Shown here one piece after another: positions 31,154-42,300 of a stretch of 64,000 bases of DNA (the first letter of the stretch is position 1; every line of letters starts with the position of its first letter). Below the pieces are notes generated by a model. The model did no database searches and had not been told where the DNA came from. It saw nothing but the letters and a program-made list of their open reading frames with translations. The stretch is from Melanopsichium pennsylvanicum (lineage: Eukaryota; Basidiomycota; Ustilaginomycetes; Ustilaginales), in the NCBI GenBank assembly GCA_900208305.1, contig OAPG01000001.1:2356001-2420000 (forward strand), in the 5' to 3' direction. Position numbers and translations under genes: made by a program.

Positions 31154-34100
31154 CTACCAACGCAAAGAAAGATTCTTACCCCTAACCATAGGTCTAGTAA
31201 CAACAATCCCCACGGAAAGGATAGCAAGAGTAAGCAAAAGTTGAGGCTTATTAAAACTCTCTTGCAACACGTCAAATCTTCCACTAGGACTAACTCTACT
31301 GCTAAAACTATCCAATCCAAAAGCATAAACCGTGGCTGTAGACTCGAGCAACGCTGAACCTGTGGTAATCCCTTTGATGTTTGCTACTGGAAACATGTGA
31401 TTTACCACCCATTTCGGATCTTCAGGAATCAAAGACGAGTACGGAATCAAGTATTCCTCCGCCTCAGCAGCCGTTGGTTTACCCAACGGTCGACGTGGGT
31501 CGAGCAACTTTCGTGGAATAGATACAATCGAATCGCTGTCCGTCGCAACGAGCAGATTCTTGAGACTGATACCAAATTTGGTACCCGTAGTACCCAGAGC
31601 ATGAACAGTACCTCCCATGTACAAGAAACTCTGCATATACGCCTTAGGGAGAGGAGACTTGTTGTTGTTGTTGTTGTTGCTTTTTTTGTCCGAGAAAGAG
31701 TCGCCAGTGAAGCTGCTAAAGTTACCTTTCAATCCACCCCAAGACGACGCCAATCCACGCTTCTTGTCTACACCATCACCAGCAGTAGCAGCAGCCGTTT
31801 CGGGCTCCTCGTATAGCTCCACAGTGACGATGTGCGTAGCTAAACCTTCTTCGGCATTCCTGACCGAATACGTTGCAGTGATCCAGTTCTCCACCATCTG
31901 AGCTCGAATAGGTTGCGCAGTGTCCACATCCTCCAATCCCAACTCGTACAAGATCCCACCAGTGACAGTGTCAAGCAGGTAAAGATGCGCGGTGTTGTCG
32001 TCGGGGGTCTTGGTAACGATGAGTTGAGCATGCGGGTTGAGGTACTTGTAAAGCGTACTTCGATCACCCAACACACGTCCATACGAAGCAATCACATGCT
32101 TCGACGGCGCTGAAACCGTCTCGACCACCGTTTCACCCTTGGGTACACTCCATGACCAGACCTGACGGGAGGAATGAATGCTACTGATCCCCTTTTCCAA
32201 CGTGTATCCAACAAACTTGGTCTCGCCCTGTTGTACGCTGAAAAAGTAGCGATCCGAAAGAGGGGCGAATCGCTCGGCCACCGCGAGCGTATCGGGATAA
32301 AGGTGAAGCTTGTTGTTACCATCAACGAGACCCAAACTCTGTTGACGTTCGGTAGGATCCTCCACGATGTCGGGGAGCAAAAACGCATCCTGACACTTGC
32401 CAACAAACACGGCTTGACCCGAACTCGCGTCATTGACAAAATCGCCCGTCAAAGGGTTGAGTTCAAACACTCTCGTGGTGAACAAACCTTTCTGCAACTC
32501 AACCTCAGCTACAATGGCGAGCAAGGGAGTTTTGCCGTCGGTGGAAAGATCGCGAACGGTCTTCATCAATTTGATAGATACAGTGGGTTCCGGTTCACCT
32601 TCACCATCACCGTAACCGACGAGCGATTTTTCCCACACCACTGCATCCTTTGCAATGGTGTCGAGAGCGTAGAGTTTACCTTTGGCAGTAGCGACGATGA
32701 CAAGTTTGCGAAATCCAAACGGATCTCTGAAGAGCGTACTGGTGGTATTCGCATCGGCGGTACGGGGAGCGAGCGAGGTGGGTCTCTTTTCCACTTGCGG
32801 TTTGGCTCGTGCAGGTTTGTTGCCCTGCTTGACCATGGTGGTTGTTGCTGCCGATTTTGTAGAGCTAGCGGCAGCCGAATCGGAGGCAGAAGTCAGACCG
32901 AGCTGTTCAAGACTACCATAGGAGCCTGTAACGAATCGCGTAGCAAATGCAAGCGTATACCGAGGCAGATGCTTGAGCGAAATCGCATGCCGAACCAGAC
33001 GAGCCACAAATCCTTGGTGATGCAAGCTAGAAGCAGCACCGCCAGGCAAGTTGGTCAACTTCTTCTCTGGCAAATCCACAAACGCGGTATGCGTAGTTTG
33101 AGTCAAACCCTCTTCGAGAATCCACTGATGCTGATCGTCCAAAAGCAACCTCACACTTCCGCTCGAAGTGACGAGAACAGTTCGAGTGGCCAATTGATAC
33201 TGTCCCACCTGGCTCGCTTCAAAGGTGGCAGCCTGAACGTTGCCGTGCAAATCGTGATCCCACTGGAAAGAGAAACCGGACACCTGACCTTCGCCACCGT
33301 TGTTAGCGTCGACCCACAAAAAGTGAAAGTTGAGCAGATGTTGGGCGCGCGAGAAGAAGATGCGTTGAATGTAGGCTCTACCTTGACGATCATAAGTGCC
33401 AGTATAAACGGCATCGTAGGCGTCTTCTTCAAACTCCCAGAAGGATGTGAATTTGGCATCGGCCGAAAGCTTCAATACTTGGGCAAGGCCGTCGGAGCGA
33501 CGAGCGATGAACAAGCCTTTTGAGGAGAGGCCCACATCGGTAAGACCAGTGAAGGTCGACTCTGGACGCTTGGGGTAAAGCACTTGAGGCTGAGCCAGGC
33601 GCTTGTTGGGTGGATCCAGGGGTGCTGCTCGAACGGTACCGTCCTTGTTCAACCAGGCTACCCATGAGCCAGGATTGGCGGTGGGAGGGAGGTTGGGGAG
33701 TTGTGTCCAAGGAAGGATGACAACATCGGCGGCGTTGTTGAGGCCCGAAGGGATTTGGTGGGTGGTGAGCATCTCGCCGGTGTGAGCAGAGAGAATGGTG
33801 ACCGAGAGCGAGTTGTACGCCGAGTTGTTGTTGCGCAGGAGCGAGACTAGGTATACCTTGTCCTTGTTTGCAACGACGCGGATGATGAATGAATGGGAAC
33901 TATCTTGTTTTTGCACCCACTTCCACACCTGCTTACCATAAGCTCCGTCAAGTCTGCGAACCGTGTTTGCGTTGGTCAGAAGGATGACATCGGGAGGGAT
34001 ATCTGATTTTGGGTTGTCGGTCAAGAAAGAGGCATCGGTGGCTGGAAATGCTGGTTCGGGCAACAAACCATCTCGAATGCTGTGTTGCTTTGACTCCCAG

Positions 34101-34558
34101 ATGAGGAAGCCTGTGAAAGCGTGATACAATCTCACGTTAGCTCCACCGTTTCCGGAGACGGCGAGCGCGACTTGACCGAATTGCTTTTGCAACAAGAGCT
34201 GATCGTGTTGTTGCAAAACGTGACGCCAGACGATTGCACCATTGCGTGGATTGAGTGCGGCGACGGTGTTGGATTGAGTGGCGACAAAGATAGCGGTCTG
34301 AGCTTTTTCCTTTACGTCAGCATCAGGTTTAATGATACGATGAAATCTAGGCGAGAGATAAGGAGTGGATGAAAGGTTGGAAGAGTGAGGAACGCCTACT
34401 CGAGGTACGTGCCAATCGATCTTGCCTGCTTCAGTCTTGGAGAGAGCGCTTACGGTTTCAACGTTGAAGAGGAGTGTTAGAAGGAAGATTAAGAGGGTGA
34501 GGGATGCTAGGCGGTTGAAGCCACGTCGACTTGATGGAGTCGTCTGAGCGCGCAGCAT
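31154..34558 (-). CDS. EMC1: ER membrane protein complex subunit 1 (Emc1)
   Basis: A 1134-residue type I membrane protein. The ATG at 34558 opens MLRAQTTPSSRRGFNRLASL followed by a hydrophobic signal sequence ending VETVSALS. The lumenal part shows beta-propeller features with PQQ-like strands (AIFVATQSNTVAALNPRNGA, GAIVWRHVL, GLFIARRSDG). The C-terminal DUF1620-type region leads to KPQLLLTLAILSVGIVVTRP, one membrane helix, with a short cytosolic tail NLSLRW. Emc1 is the large scaffold of the EMC, which inserts tail-anchored and multi-pass proteins into the ER. A gene frame opening at 34795 exists, but it adds an unsupported 79 residues. A short Asn run (SNNNNNNKS) sits in a lumenal loop. No intron. 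It is convergent with CBF1 and divergent from the next regulator. Confidence 0.93.
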   Translation of the reverse strand: MLRAQTTPSSRRGFNRLASLTLLIFLLTLLFNVETVSALSKTEAGKIDWHVPRVGVPHSSNLSSTPYLSPRFHRIIKPDADVKEKAQTAIFVATQSNTVAALNPRNGAIVWRHVLQQHDQLLLQKQFGQVALAVSGNGGANVRLYHAFTGFLIWESKQHSIRDGLLPEPAFPATDASFLTDNPKSDIPPDVILLTNANTVRRLDGAYGKQVWKWVQKQDSSHSFIIRVVANKDKVYLVSLLRNNNSAYNSLSVTILSAHTGEMLTTHQIPSGLNNAADVVILPWTQLPNLPPTANPGSWVAWLNKDGTVRAAPLDPPNKRLAQPQVLYPKRPESTFTGLTDVGLSSKGLFIARRSDGLAQVLKLSADAKFTSFWEFEEDAYDAVYTGTYDRQGRAYIQRIFFSRAQHLLNFHFLWVDANNGGEGQVSGFSFQWDHDLHGNVQAATFEASQVGQYQLATRTVLVTSSGSVRLLLDDQHQWILEEGLTQTTHTAFVDLPEKKLTNLPGGAASSLHHQGFVARLVRHAISLKHLPRYTLAFATRFVTGSYGSLEQLGLTSASDSAAASSTKSAATTTMVKQGNKPARAKPQVEKRPTSLAPRTADANTTSTLFRDPFGFRKLVIVATAKGKLYALDTIAKDAVVWEKSLVGYGDGEGEPEPTVSIKLMKTVRDLSTDGKTPLLAIVAEVELQKGLFTTRVFELNPLTGDFVNDASSGQAVFVGKCQDAFLLPDIVEDPTERQQSLGLVDGNNKLHLYPDTLAVAERFAPLSDRYFFSVQQGETKFVGYTLEKGISSIHSSRQVWSWSVPKGETVVETVSAPSKHVIASYGRVLGDRSTLYKYLNPHAQLIVTKTPDDNTAHLYLLDTVTGGILYELGLEDVDTAQPIRAQMVENWITATYSVRNAEEGLATHIVTVELYEEPETAAATAGDGVDKKRGLASSWGGLKGNFSSFTGDSFSDKKSNNNNNNKSPLPKAYMQSFLYMGGTVHALGTTGTKFGISLKNLLVATDSDSIVSIPRKLLDPRRPLGKPTAAEAEEYLIPYSSLIPEDPKWVVNHMFPVANIKGITTGSALLESTATVYAFGLDSFSSRVSPSGRFDVLQESFNKPQLLLTLAILSVGIVVTRPMVRGKNLSLRW

Positions 34559-35350
34559 GATTGGGATGCTTGGCTGACGTGGTTCGAGATGAGTATGTGA
34601 CCGATCTGTGAAGCAAATGGTAGCAAATGGTGGCAAATGGTGATATGGAAGGAGATGAGGACAAGTGATTTTGGTTATGAGGTCAGTGCCTCTACTTTTT
34701 GCAAGATGTGTTGCAGAGCGCAGTATTAATGAATAAATCATTAAACTATACAGTGCATTACAAGTAGTCCTGTGCATCTGCATGGGACTGTGCACGACAA
34801 GATGCTCACCCGGCCGTGCGCATCTTTGGTTTGAGGTAAAATAGAGGTGTTCTTCTCAACACGAGCCTGCTTGCCAACGCGCCTTAACAACAACAGCTTT
34901 CGACGTTTCACAGTTCAAGCAACCAATCGGCGATAGAATTTTGATTACTGTACATTATTTAATTTGACTGTATACTACTTTTGTGTAACGTTATGCTCAA
35001 GTTTTTGAATTGTTAAAGTTCTTTTAAAAATTGCGCAACAAAATGCAAAACCCATTATCGAACAAAGGATCCTGTCGATTTTGGCCCCAAAAGTCTACCA
35101 GCCGGAGTGAAGCCGAACTAACTTAGAGTAATTCTATCGACACGCTGCAAGCGCACTCAATTTCTCATACAAAGGTGTATCCGATTCCGATTCTCTGCGC
35201 AGACAGATCGATCCCACCAATTCCCAATTCAGTCACTAAATTAAGGCGGCAAATCAGCTCCGTGTGCGCAGCGCAATACAGTCGAATACATACACAGTTT
35301 AAAGAGCTACGCAGTCAGTCAGTGCTTGATTCCATGAGATTGCTCTTCAA

Positions 35351-35413
<63 letters not shown>

Positions 35414-35929
35414 AACCGAGTAAATCAGCCATTAACCTGCGTATACTCACACTCTATGCAGGACAAACCAGGCTCGGTCGTGCCTCGCTCAAACCTCGCC
35501 CCCGCACTGCATCCCTTCCACCATCTCCACACCATTTATCGAGTCAGGTGTCTATCATCCTTCTTCGTTGCTCCGCGCTAAGCCAGAAACGCTTCGACAT
35601 CTGTGTATCGTCGCAGTTCGCGAGCATTGCTACCATACTAGCTTGGCCGCTAGTCATTGCATTTCCAAATCGTGTTACCGCTGTAATCACCATCGCTGCC
35701 CACCTTTGGCTACATTGGTGAGTTCAAGCCAAAATTTAGTTGGGTATCACATCCGACAATTCGCACTTCCCATTGCACCTTCCGATCTCATCCCATAACA
35801 CCTTACCACAAGAGCACCCTGCTTCTGCATCTCTGTCGGATTTTGCCGTACGCCATCACGTAAAGTCACATCATCTTTGTTAAACCAGCGAGTCTGGTCT
35901 GAAAAGCGGCTCCGTACTACTCAGCCAAA
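34559..35929. promoter_or_regulatory. Divergent promoter region of EMC1 and a regulator gene
   Basis: About 1.37 kb. It holds the long AG repeat at 35353-35406 and AT-rich stretches around 34930-35050. A good donor-like GGTGAGTTC occurs at 35717-35725 in the probable leader of the downstream gene. No supported coding sequence. Confidence 0.45.
35353..35406. repeat. AG dinucleotide repeat, about 27 units
   Basis: An uninterrupted AG run of about 54 bases, 520 bases upstream of the Zn2Cys6 start codon. GA/CT tracts can act as GAGA-type promoter elements and form triplex DNA; here the role is unknown. Confidence 0.95.
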
Positions 35930-38900
35930 ATGCCCAAAGTCGATTCCAAAACTTACGCAAGCGGATCAGCGCCAGTAGATGACGTTGACGAGGTCAAGGA
36001 CAAACCAAAGAAAGTGCTTCGTGCCTGCGATGCATGTCACCACAGACGTGTACGATGCAATCACAACAATCCATGCGACAATTGCATCCGTCTCAATATC
36101 AATTGCACGTGGATCAAAGCTTCAAAAGGCAAGCAAGCTTCAGGTCGTCGCATTGATCTCCTTCGCAAAGGTCACAATCCAGCCGCGGCCGATCTGCCTC
36201 CTTGCCCTCCCAACCAAACATCATCTGCAGGGCATCCTCCAATCACAGCACCGAGCTCATCAGGCTCGCGAGGCATTCCGCCCCCAAATGGACCAGTTCC
36301 ACCTATTACACACTCGCCACGCAACTACCAGCCACACGCTACTGCTTCTGCAATGAGCCCTCCGGGTCCACCTGCTAGTGCGGCCTCACCTACCTCCATG
36401 ATGAGTCAGAGTCTCTACTCGCGCGATGCTCCGCCCGTCTTGTCTCGCAATTCCTACGCTAATGGTAGTGGTGGCGGTGGTTACAGCAGGTATGAGCTTA
36501 ATGCTGCACCCGTCTCAGCCGCTTCTGCTCAGCATCCCTCCCCATCCTCTTACTGGTCCAGCCCTTCCTCTCGCTCGCCTGGCCACCGCTACTCTCCGCA
36601 CAACGCGCATCGTCCTCAGCACGACTATCCACCGTCGCGTCCTATCTCTTCAACTTCGTCAGCTCATCAACAGCACTATCTATCGTATGTCCCACACCAT
36701 TCCCCATCCCATTCATACCCGCAGCACCAACCGTACCAGCAGATATCGCCACATCAAACCTCCTCCTCCTCCTCCACCTCCTCCACCTCCTCGCTTCCTC
36801 CGCCATCGCAGCGTCGTCCTTCCAACGCCGACCTCAGTTCAGCCAACGCTCATGCATTCGCAAGCAATCTAGCCTTCGCAACCTCCGATTCCTTCCCCGA
36901 ACGGCCGGGCGAATCCTTTTCCGAACTCGCCCCGGATGTAGCCGCCTCCTTCCGTCTACCCGACTTTGGCACCTCGCTCGCCGACTCGTATCTCAACCCG
37001 TCCGAATCCGGCGAGCGCAGGCGCAACGTCTTGCTTGACTTCAACGGTGCTGTGACCACCGAGTTCGCGGGCAACCTCACCAATGGTATGCCCACCAACG
37101 CCAACTACTCAAACTCCTATGATCCTCACAACAACGGTCGGCAAACGTTCCTCGACGTTCTCGGCCAAAACTCTCAACTTTTCGCAGGACAGTCGTCGAC
37201 CCCGGGCAGCGTCACCCACTCTGAAACCGACTTTACCAACGAGCCCCATCCGTTATCCGACTCGGTTCTCATTCCAAGCATCGCCATCTTCTTTGAACGT
37301 CTGCAGAGCATCATGCCCGTCTTCACACGCGCTTGGATCTTCGGAAAGATCGACAAGGGTGAGCATAGAACCGATCCTCAGCTCGGTGCCATGCTGATTG
37401 CGTTGAGCGCTTTCGCACTGACTCAGCCAGTCGACTCGGCCGATCCCGTCGACGGCCCTTCCCGCAAACGGCGAGTGCGCAGGCTGCTCGAGGAGAGTGT
37501 CAAGATGCGCAATTCAGCCATGCTCGGCTCTCATCCCAGTCTGGAAGCAATCATGGCGAGCTTCTTCATCTTTGGCACCTTGTTTGGTCTCGGAGAGGAA
37601 AATGCGGCGTGGTTCCGTCTACGAGAGGCGGCGACTCTGGGCTATCTCCTTCGCATTCATGAAACCTCTTCCTACGAGCATCTCGACAAGGACGAACAAG
37701 AACGACGTCTACGCGCATATCTGCTCCTCGCCATCACAGAAAGGGCGTACGCCATCCAGTCGGGCAGCTCGATCACGTTCAGGGGCAATCCGAGGAAAGC
37801 CACAGACGCCATCAGGCGAAGATTCGACGTGAGTCAATTGCAAGATTTCCCAAACCTTCAGAGCAGGTTGTTTGATGTGGTGGATGAAAAATTTGTCGAT
37901 TGCTGGAATCGCAAATGTCCCGGTGTTGGATGCGACTATCTCGATGCCAAGAGAGCGATTCAGTTGCACAGAGCTATCAAGGAGAGTGACGAGGACGAAC
38001 AAAAGGAGAAGGAGTCTTTCCACAGGGACTCACGCAATTCTGGTCCGGGCCCCACCCGTCGAGAGAGTGGATCCCAGGACCGCAGACATCATCCTTACAG
38101 CTCTTCGCACCCATATTCCCACGTCAAAGCACAGGATCCCACCATCGCCACCGCCAATAACCACCACAATCAGAACAACATGGGAGGAGGACGGCAACAA
38201 CATGCGAGCAAGAGCGATTGGGACAAGTCGAAAGTGCAAAAAGCTGATGTGGAAGTGACACGACAATGGCTGTTGAATCGACTCTGGATGACGTGTCGTA
38301 GTCATTCGTTGCTTACTGCAGATGCTGACGAGGAACCGCTTCGGATTGATTATGCAATTGATATTGCTAGGGACACTTTGAGGGTGTGTAATTCATTGAG
38401 TTTGAGGAGCATGGAGGCGCATGGGATCGGATTGACCAGAAAGTTGAACGATATCGCACAGACACTCGTGATCGTTTGCAGGGATTATCCTGCCATCGCG
38501 ATGAGCGTACCATTTGAAGGAGATCCGATCAAGACCGATCCAAGTATGTTTGGGCCTTACTTTGGTCCTAGTCCTCCCACAGATGCCGCAAGTACTTTTG
38601 GTACGCATCAGTCACCTATCGATGTTGGATCTTCCAACAATAATTATGGAAATGGCAATTGTGGGCTTGGGATCGGTGATCATCCCAGCGTAGGCAGTAG
38701 TACCAATACCAATGGTGGTGGTGGAGGATCGTCATCAACGACAGGCTTGGGAGGTGGTGTTGTACCTTTGGATAAAGCATTCAGTCCATCTTATGCGATC
38801 GAAGCTATCTTGCACAAGTACCTCGACATTTTCAAAAGGTTCAGAGGTGGAGATCATCCTTACCTGCCCGAATTGGTTGAAGCGGTCAAAGAGTTGCCCA

Positions 38901-38953
38901 AAATGGCCGAATTGTCCTTTGATAAATTCCTCAGAGAAATGGGTTTGTTCTAG
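35930..38953 (+). CDS. Zn2Cys6 transcription factor with fungal-specific regulatory domain
   Basis: A 1007-residue protein. The N-terminal zinc cluster (about 30-60) reads RACDACHHRRVRCNHNNPC then DNCIRLNINC, all six cysteines present. A Pro/Ser/His/Gln-rich linker follows to about residue 300. The fungal-specific (MHR) region runs from about 440: SVLIPSIAIFFERLQSIMP, LGAMLIALSAFAL, SHPSLEAIMASFFIFGTLFG, WFRLREAATLGYLLRIHE and RRLRAYLLLAITERAYAIQ, continuing after an acidic Lys/Glu insert with WLLNRLWMTCRSHSLLT. It ends FDKFLREMGLF. The architecture is that of pathway regulators such as those for sugar or maltose use, but I cannot name a target. ATG at 35930 has an AAA context. Convergent with RPC2. 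Confidence 0.9.
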   Translation: MPKVDSKTYASGSAPVDDVDEVKDKPKKVLRACDACHHRRVRCNHNNPCDNCIRLNINCTWIKASKGKQASGRRIDLLRKGHNPAAADLPPCPPNQTSSAGHPPITAPSSSGSRGIPPPNGPVPPITHSPRNYQPHATASAMSPPGPPASAASPTSMMSQSLYSRDAPPVLSRNSYANGSGGGGYSRYELNAAPVSAASAQHPSPSSYWSSPSSRSPGHRYSPHNAHRPQHDYPPSRPISSTSSAHQQHYLSYVPHHSPSHSYPQHQPYQQISPHQTSSSSSTSSTSSLPPPSQRRPSNADLSSANAHAFASNLAFATSDSFPERPGESFSELAPDVAASFRLPDFGTSLADSYLNPSESGERRRNVLLDFNGAVTTEFAGNLTNGMPTNANYSNSYDPHNNGRQTFLDVLGQNSQLFAGQSSTPGSVTHSETDFTNEPHPLSDSVLIPSIAIFFERLQSIMPVFTRAWIFGKIDKGEHRTDPQLGAMLIALSAFALTQPVDSADPVDGPSRKRRVRRLLEESVKMRNSAMLGSHPSLEAIMASFFIFGTLFGLGEENAAWFRLREAATLGYLLRIHETSSYEHLDKDEQERRLRAYLLLAITERAYAIQSGSSITFRGNPRKATDAIRRRFDVSQLQDFPNLQSRLFDVVDEKFVDCWNRKCPGVGCDYLDAKRAIQLHRAIKESDEDEQKEKESFHRDSRNSGPGPTRRESGSQDRRHHPYSSSHPYSHVKAQDPTIATANNHHNQNNMGGGRQQHASKSDWDKSKVQKADVEVTRQWLLNRLWMTCRSHSLLTADADEEPLRIDYAIDIARDTLRVCNSLSLRSMEAHGIGLTRKLNDIAQTLVIVCRDYPAIAMSVPFEGDPIKTDPSMFGPYFGPSPPTDAASTFGTHQSPIDVGSSNNNYGNGNCGLGIGDHPSVGSSTNTNGGGGGSSSTTGLGGGVVPLDKAFSPSYAIEAILHKYLDIFKRFRGGDHPYLPELVEAVKELPKMAELSFDKFLREMGLF

Positions 38954-39303
38954 TTTTTAAGACAAGAAGCTATACCTTCTGTAACTGTATCTTTTTGGGC
39001 ATCTGTAAGAAATGGTTTTCAAAGATTTTTTCTCTTTCTTGAAAAGATGCTTTGGTTGTCGTAATTGCCGTTTGGTCTATCGCAAGTAAGATATGAAGGA
39101 GCAATGGGCTTTCGCAAAGCCAAATGAGGCTTTGACTTTAATCACTAATTGTGAATGACAGGATCAATCTCCCATACGAATCTCGCACAACCATCAAAGC
39201 AAGCGCGAATCGTGATGGTCATGTCATGTTGTGATTCTAACTTGTTTTCTGCGTTACCTAACTTGCTTTCGATGTTACATTATATGTGGATCAAATCGTG
39301 AGT
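38954..39303. other. Convergent 3' region, no gene
   Basis: 350 bp between two facing stop codons, with T-rich runs near 39020. Nothing else seen. Confidence 0.5.
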
Positions 39304-42300
39304 TTACACCGCATCCTCCAGCACCAATCTAGGTACTACCTGCATAGCCATTAATTCCTGCAACATCAACTTTGTGCCATACGGAATCGTCAACTGTACC
39401 ACGTGCTTGCTACTACTGCAGTAAGGGCAAAATCCATTGTAACCCATCAATCCACACCTTTGGCATGCATGCACCGTGAACGCATCACTGCTGATCATCA
39501 ATCTTTCCAGTAACAGTTGAGTCGCTCCATATCCGATCAAACAGTCCCTCTCCATCTCTCCCAGTCTCAAACCTCCATCCCTACTCCTTCCTTCCGTCGG
39601 TTGTCGTGTCAGCACGGCTCGAGGTCCACGTGCACGTGCGTGCATCTTGTCCTGCACCATGTGTTTGAGTCGTTGGTAATAGATCGGTCCAAAGTAGACA
39701 TAACACTCCAATGGTTCACCCGTGATTCCCGAGGTGAGCGTGTCTTTTCCTGCATAATTGTAACCGTTCTCCACCAACAGCCGAGACATGTCCTCCACCT
39801 TGGACCCACCAAACGCCGTACCGTACTGCAAAGTGCCCGTAATCACACCCGCTTTTCCAGAAAGCAGTTCAATCATCTTACCCACCGTCATGCGCGACGG
39901 GAATCCGTGCGGGTTCATGATGATATCCGGGTTGATCCCTTGATCACTGAATGGCATATCCTCCTGATTGACGATCAATCCGCACACTCCCTTCTGTCCG
40001 TGACGTGACGAAAATTTGTCTCCCAATTCCGGTCGACGCGTTTGACGGATCAGCGCCTTGATCAGCGTCTGATCGCTGTCCGTATCTGTGATAAGTACCT
40101 GATCCACGTACCCCGATACAGGGGGCTTGTACGACAACGGTGCAGATTTGTAAGCAACCGAAGCAGCAGCGTTGGAAGCACCGACCATGATCGCTGCCGA
40201 CGAGTTGTCGTTCGCGTTTACAGGCGTTTGCTTGTTCACGTACACATCGCCCTGCTCCACCCTCTCTCCAACGCCGGCGATGCCGTCCGCTTCCAAAATG
40301 TCATACCGCTTCTGCCGCTTGCCCGTCGCTTCGTCCACTGGCGCGTCCGCAAGTCGATCGTGCGTCCCGTTCGGATACTTTCTGATCACCGTAGATGATT
40401 TTTTGAGTGCTTGGCTCCGTCCGTATCCTCGATCCAATGACGCCTTGTTCAGGATGAGAGCATCTTCAATGTCGTAACCCGAGAAAGACATGATTGCGAC
40501 TATGCCGTTCTGTCCCGCAGGAAGCTTGTCATAGCCCACCATCTCAATCGTCCGCGTCTTGACCATTGGGGCCTGCGGATACAACAGCAGATAAAGTAGA
40601 GTATCGATGCGGATCAGCTGGTTACATCCAATGGATCCTACAGCTTGTTTGCTCATTGCGCAATTACCCGTAAAGAAAGGCAGTTGATTGATGCGGTTTA
40701 CAGTAGCGACGGGTGTGTCCGTAACGTATTCGATTGAGCGACGCGCCAGGAAGCTGTCGTTTGGCATGGAGAGGCAGTAAACAAAGCCGTCGTGACGCGG
40801 GTTTGTGTAGGGTTGAGGTTTTGGTAGCGCGACCCAGTGCTTTTCATCGGAGAGGGCGACGGAGACACGCCAGCAGATGCTTTTGGAGAGAGATCGATCG
40901 CAAGCTTCATTCGTGGGATGGTGGACAGCGATGGTGGTGTGGCCTTCTGCCATTTGAGCGAGCACAGCGAGGTCTTCGACCATGGGCAGCGAGCTAGTCA
41001 CGATGCTGAGGGAGCGTGACTTTGCTAGAATGGGGTCGGAGTCGTTGTAGTATGCCACCTCGGCCGCCTCGTCCCAAGCCTTTGCAAGTTGCTGCCATTT
41101 GCCGTCCTCGGCCGCATGACCCTCAATGATGGCGCGTGCCGAGACTGCGTCCAGGTCGAAGATCCAGGGCCCGTACCAGCGACGGATGTACATCCAACGA
41201 TGCGGGAGTATTGGTTGGGCGGGGACTTTGGCGAAGGCTTTTTGCTGAACAGGGGTGGAGATGGGGACGTCTCGAGCTGTGTCTTCGATTTGACGGTGGA
41301 AAGTGGGGTCGTAGGTACGAGTTTGATCATCGTCGAAAGGATCGAACTGCTGAGGTCCACGTACCATGGGCACGAAAAAGTCCCTAAGTTGGCGAGATTT
41401 TATCTTGAAGACCAACCAAGAAGCGATCTCAGTTCTACGAGTCTTTTTGGATTCTTGAGGACTGGAGCTTCGACATTTGATAGGGGTGGCCTGTTCGCGG
41501 CTGCTCACGAGCTGAGAAGCCGAGGCAACCTCTGTCAACGGAGAACGGCTGGAGGCAGCAGGCGTCACGTGGGACACAGGGACGTCAATAGGCTCGAGAT
41601 CATCATCATCGTCGACATGACTGGCGCCAGAGGTGTGGCCAGCAGTCAAGCTCTTGGCCGGGGGCTGGATTGACGAGCCAAAGCCGCTGGTCGAAGCCGG
41701 ATCAGAGTCAGCGTCAGCCTCATCGTCACCATTCTGGTCATAGTCATTTTCAACGACGAAGACGGCCTCATCCGCTGCATTGGATTCAGCCATGCCCTGC
41801 GCCACATTACCCTCGTCATCATCCAGATAACGAGCCGTTCTCTCCTCCACAGCATATGCAAATGATGGCAGAGCTGCAGACAAACGTTCAAGGATGCCAC
41901 GGATATAGGCGATGCCCTGAGGCTTGGCCGTGGACTGGTAGATCCAAACGCCTGCGCTTCCGCCTCGCGATTGCGCATCATTGGTGACCCCGCCAACGCC
42001 CATGACGAGGCCGACAAAACGGCACCAATCGATTCGATTCTGCTCGTCATCCAGGAAGCCGTTGTCGTGCAGTAAAGTGAGGCCCGGCCACATAAAGGCC
42101 GCACTAGGATTTTTGCCCACCGAAGGCACGCGATGGTTGTTGTGCGTCGTATGGCCGTCATGTTGAAGCCAGTGACCCTTGTCCTTGCTGCTTGCCGCTC
42201 TGGTGGCAACGTCCTCAGTCTGCAGGGTGAATAGAAGTTCTGGGTCATCTCGATTATCCACGTGCCATCGATGATATCCAGTCACGACAGCATCCATGCA

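Noticed and set aside
32174..33523. 449-codon plus-strand frame
   Set aside because: It lies entirely antisense to EMC1, whose protein is clearly recognisable; a shadow frame.
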